Shown piece by piece: positions 24,481 to 26,238 of a DNA stretch of 26,238 nucleotides. Source of the stretch: CAWEHU01 sp963808965 (GTDB lineage: Bacteria > Pseudomonadota > Alphaproteobacteria > Acetobacterales > Acetobacteraceae); assembly GCA_963808965.1 (NCBI GenBank), contig CAWEHU010000023.1:1-26238 (forward strand). Reading direction: 5' to 3'. A program made the translations under genes and the position numbers. A model generated the notes under the pieces. It was not told the origin of the DNA and did no database searches. It saw only the letters and a program-made list of their open reading frames with translations. The stretch's first letter is position 1. The number at the start of each line of letters is the position of its first letter.

Positions 24481-25681
24481 TGAGCGCAGCGAAAATGCCC
24501 GTAGGAAGCAGACCCATCGCGGTCGCCCTGGGCGGCATGCTGGCGCTCGCCTCAGCGCTCGGCATTGGCCGGTTCGTGTACACGCCCATCCTGCCTGCCA
24601 TGGTCGAGGGTCTGGGCCTGTCGAAGGCACAGGCGGGCCTGATCGCATCGGCTAACTTCGTCGGCTACCTGGTCGGCGCGCTGCTGGCCGCGGCACCGCG
24701 CCTGCCGGGATCTCGGCGGGCGTGGCTGCTCGGTGCGCTTGTTGTGGGCGCGGCGACAACCGGCGCCATGGGCGTCTTCTCCTCGGTGCCCGCCTTTCTT
24801 GTCCTGCGCGGCCTCGGCGGCGCCGCCAGTGCATTCGTGCTCGTATTCGCCTCCGCGGTCGTGCTGGACCGGCTAACCGCGTCGGGACGAGCTGGATTAT
24901 CCGCACTGCACTTCGGCGGCGTAGGCGTCGGCATCGCCCTCTCGGCCGTGCTCGTTTCGGCGCTGCGGGCCGGCGGCGCCGACTGGCGCACGCTTTGGTT
25001 CGCCTCCGGCGCTGCCTCGCTTGCCGCCGCGGCGGCCGTGGCGTGGTTGGCGCCCGACAGCGAGACGCCACGGGCCCCCGGCGCGCCCGCGCCGAGCGCT
25101 CGGGAGCCGGTCTCTGCTCCACAGATAAATCGATGGGCGGTTGCTTACGGACTGTTCGGGTTCGGCTACGTCGTTACGGCGACGTTCCTGGTCGCTATCG
25201 TGCGCGCAGAGCCCGGGATTCGCTCCGTTGAGCCGTTTGTTGGTTGGTCGTGGGCCTCACGGGGGCGCCTACAGTCGCGGCCTGGGACTGGCTCGGAACC
25301 AGATGGGGCATCGAGCGCGCTTTCGCCGTAGCCTGCTTGCTGGAAGCCGCGGGCGTGGCGGCGAGCGTGCTATGGCCCACGCCGACGGGCGAACTGCTGG
25401 CCTCGGCGCTCCTAGGCGGGACTTTCATGGGCATCACCGCTTTGGGCCTCACCGGCGGGCGCCGGCTCGCCGGAGGCGACCCGCGCCGCGCATTCGCCAT
25501 GCTGACAGCGGCATTCGGAGTTGGGCAGATTGTTGGGCCGACGCTCGCGGGCTTGCTGCACGATTGGACGGGCGCTTTCGTTCTGCCCTCGCTCCTCGCC
25601 GCGGGCGCGCTCGTTGCAGCTGCCGCCCTGGCAATCGGGGTGCGTCTCCCGGCGCCAGTTACGGAACGCGTGCGGGCGTGA
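24481..25681 (+). pseudogene. YbfB/YjiJ-type MFS transporter, one frameshift
   Basis: ATG 24481 is preceded by a strong GGGAGGGAG site. The protein has alternating hydrophobic helices from the start: IAVALGGMLALASALGIGRF, VYTPILPAMVEGLGLSKAQA, GLIASANFVGYLVGALLAAA, RAWLLGALVVGAATTGAMGV and more. GIGRFxYTPxLPxMxxxxGLS is the signature of the YbfB/YjiJ branch of the major facilitator superfamily, inner-membrane exporters or importers with unknown substrates. A frame change near 25235 splits it after helix 7; the second part starts GLTGAPTVAAWDWLGTRWGI and ends PVTERVRA at 25681. Reassembled length is about 400 residues, twelve helices, typical. A LysR regulator usually sits beside such genes but is not seen here. 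Confidence 0.8.
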
Positions 25682-26074
25682 TTGCGCGGAAGCGAGTCGG
25701 GTAGCTCGTCGAGATCTTTTGCAGAAGTCTGCAGACCGAGTGAAACTGATTTGGAACGGATTCCGGCGCGGCGCGATCAAGACCAGAGCCGACGCGAAGA
25801 CCAGGGCCGAGCCCCGTTTTGGGCTCCAGCGTAGCGGATCGGTTCAGGCGGCCGTCCGGTTGGTTGATTGACCCGTTAGATTTCCAGCAATCTCGGTCTG
25901 CGCCATGACGCCACGAAGCCGTCCTGTTCGCGCATGTTGACGGGCGCAACGGAGATTTGCGAGCAAAGTGGTCGCCGAAGCCAATGACGCCGACATGCTT
26001 CGTTTCCGTTCGTTCAAAGCATGCCAGACTTGGTTCCGAAGGATGCCGAGGTGAGCGCGCCGTCGGGGCAGGGC
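25682..26074. other. Gap without a recognised gene
   Basis: Nothing recognisable is seen in either strand in these 393 bases between the transporter and the third terL tail. Short frames exist but have no family resemblance. Confidence 0.4.
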
Positions 26075-26211
26075 CTCTACCGCGCAATGCCCGGCCGGAG
26101 CAGAAGATCGATGCTGCTGTGGCGCTCATCATGGCGATCGCGCGCTGCATGGCCGCTAAGCAGCCGGTCTCGATATACGGAACTCGGGGGCAGCCGCCGC
26201 AGCAATGGTAG
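26075..26211 (+). pseudogene. Third copy of the terL 3' end
   Basis: The frame reads RNARPEQKIDAAVALIMAIA, RCMAAKQPVSIYGTRG, then QPPQQW and TAG. It matches terL residues RKARPEQKIDAAVALIMAIA and RCMAAKPARSVYETRG, with the nucleotide match starting at about 26075 (terL 20099). The final residues differ from the terL ending. The reading frame is preserved over about 36 codons, better than in copy two, and the divergence from the full-length terL again suggests a different but related phage. It is in the same orientation as terL and copy two. No other phage gene accompanies it before the window ends. Confidence 0.8.
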
Positions 26212-26238
26212 GCAGCTCGAATTCTTGATGGTCAGAAC

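Noticed and set aside
1..26238. tRNA or rRNA gene that could serve as an integration site
   Set aside because: No cloverleaf with a convincing T-loop and acceptor stem, and no rRNA stretch, was found on inspection of either strand.

Overview
The window is high-GC DNA from an alphaproteobacterium, most likely a member of the Hyphomicrobiales (Rhizobiales). That call rests on gene families (DUF2924/serine-recombinase cassette, P27-type small terminase, ParB-methyltransferase fusion, TfdA-like dioxygenase beside a GMC oxidoreductase) and not on a marker gene. No rRNA, tRNA or CRISPR was found. It is a mosaic accessory region: metabolic genes at both ends, insertion-sequence debris, a foreign islet visibly poorer in G+C (about 4600-5830), and a large phage- or satellite-like element in the middle.

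Layout. 1-328: a broken ParB/methyltransferase-associated regulator fragment abuts a start-less remnant of the lipoprotein gene lptM. 492-3011: TfdA/TauD-type dioxygenase and GMC-family flavin oxidoreductase, stop and start overlapping, both frameshifted. 3057-4365: an IS630-family transposase remnant (minus) back to back with the C-terminal end of an IS1595-family transposase (plus). 4607-5982: small genes, including a coiled-coil/zinc-ribbon protein and an MtlR-like protein. 6275-7219: intact ParB-domain DNA-binding protein. 7332-9783 (minus): recombinase cassette made of a small ORF, DUF2924 protein and large serine recombinase. 10110-20235 (plus): unknown protein, AlpA-like helix-turn-helix protein, DNA methyltransferase, small ORF, large primase-helicase, an iteron-like inverted repeat, a parS-like site, ParB-methyltransferase fusion, small terminase, large terminase. 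No portal, capsid or tail gene follows the terminase; metabolic genes begin about 60 bases later.

20297-26211: a DadA-like FAD oxidoreductase divergent from a denD-like NAD epimerase, then an SDR oxidoreductase (minus) and a YbfB/YjiJ-type MFS transporter (plus). This part is punctuated by two further degenerate copies of the 3' end of the large terminase gene (22591-22762 and about 26075-26211), in the same orientation as the full-length copy. That repeated terL tail and the iteron/parS-like DNA around the replication module are the most unusual features.

Quality caveat. Nearly every long gene is interrupted by one-base frame changes, often near short homopolymers and across unrelated modules, while several genes (6275-7219, 9083-9574, 11354-12646, 21596-22579) stay open throughout. 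This looks at least partly like uncorrected long-read indels, so genes called 'pseudogene' below may be intact in the organism.
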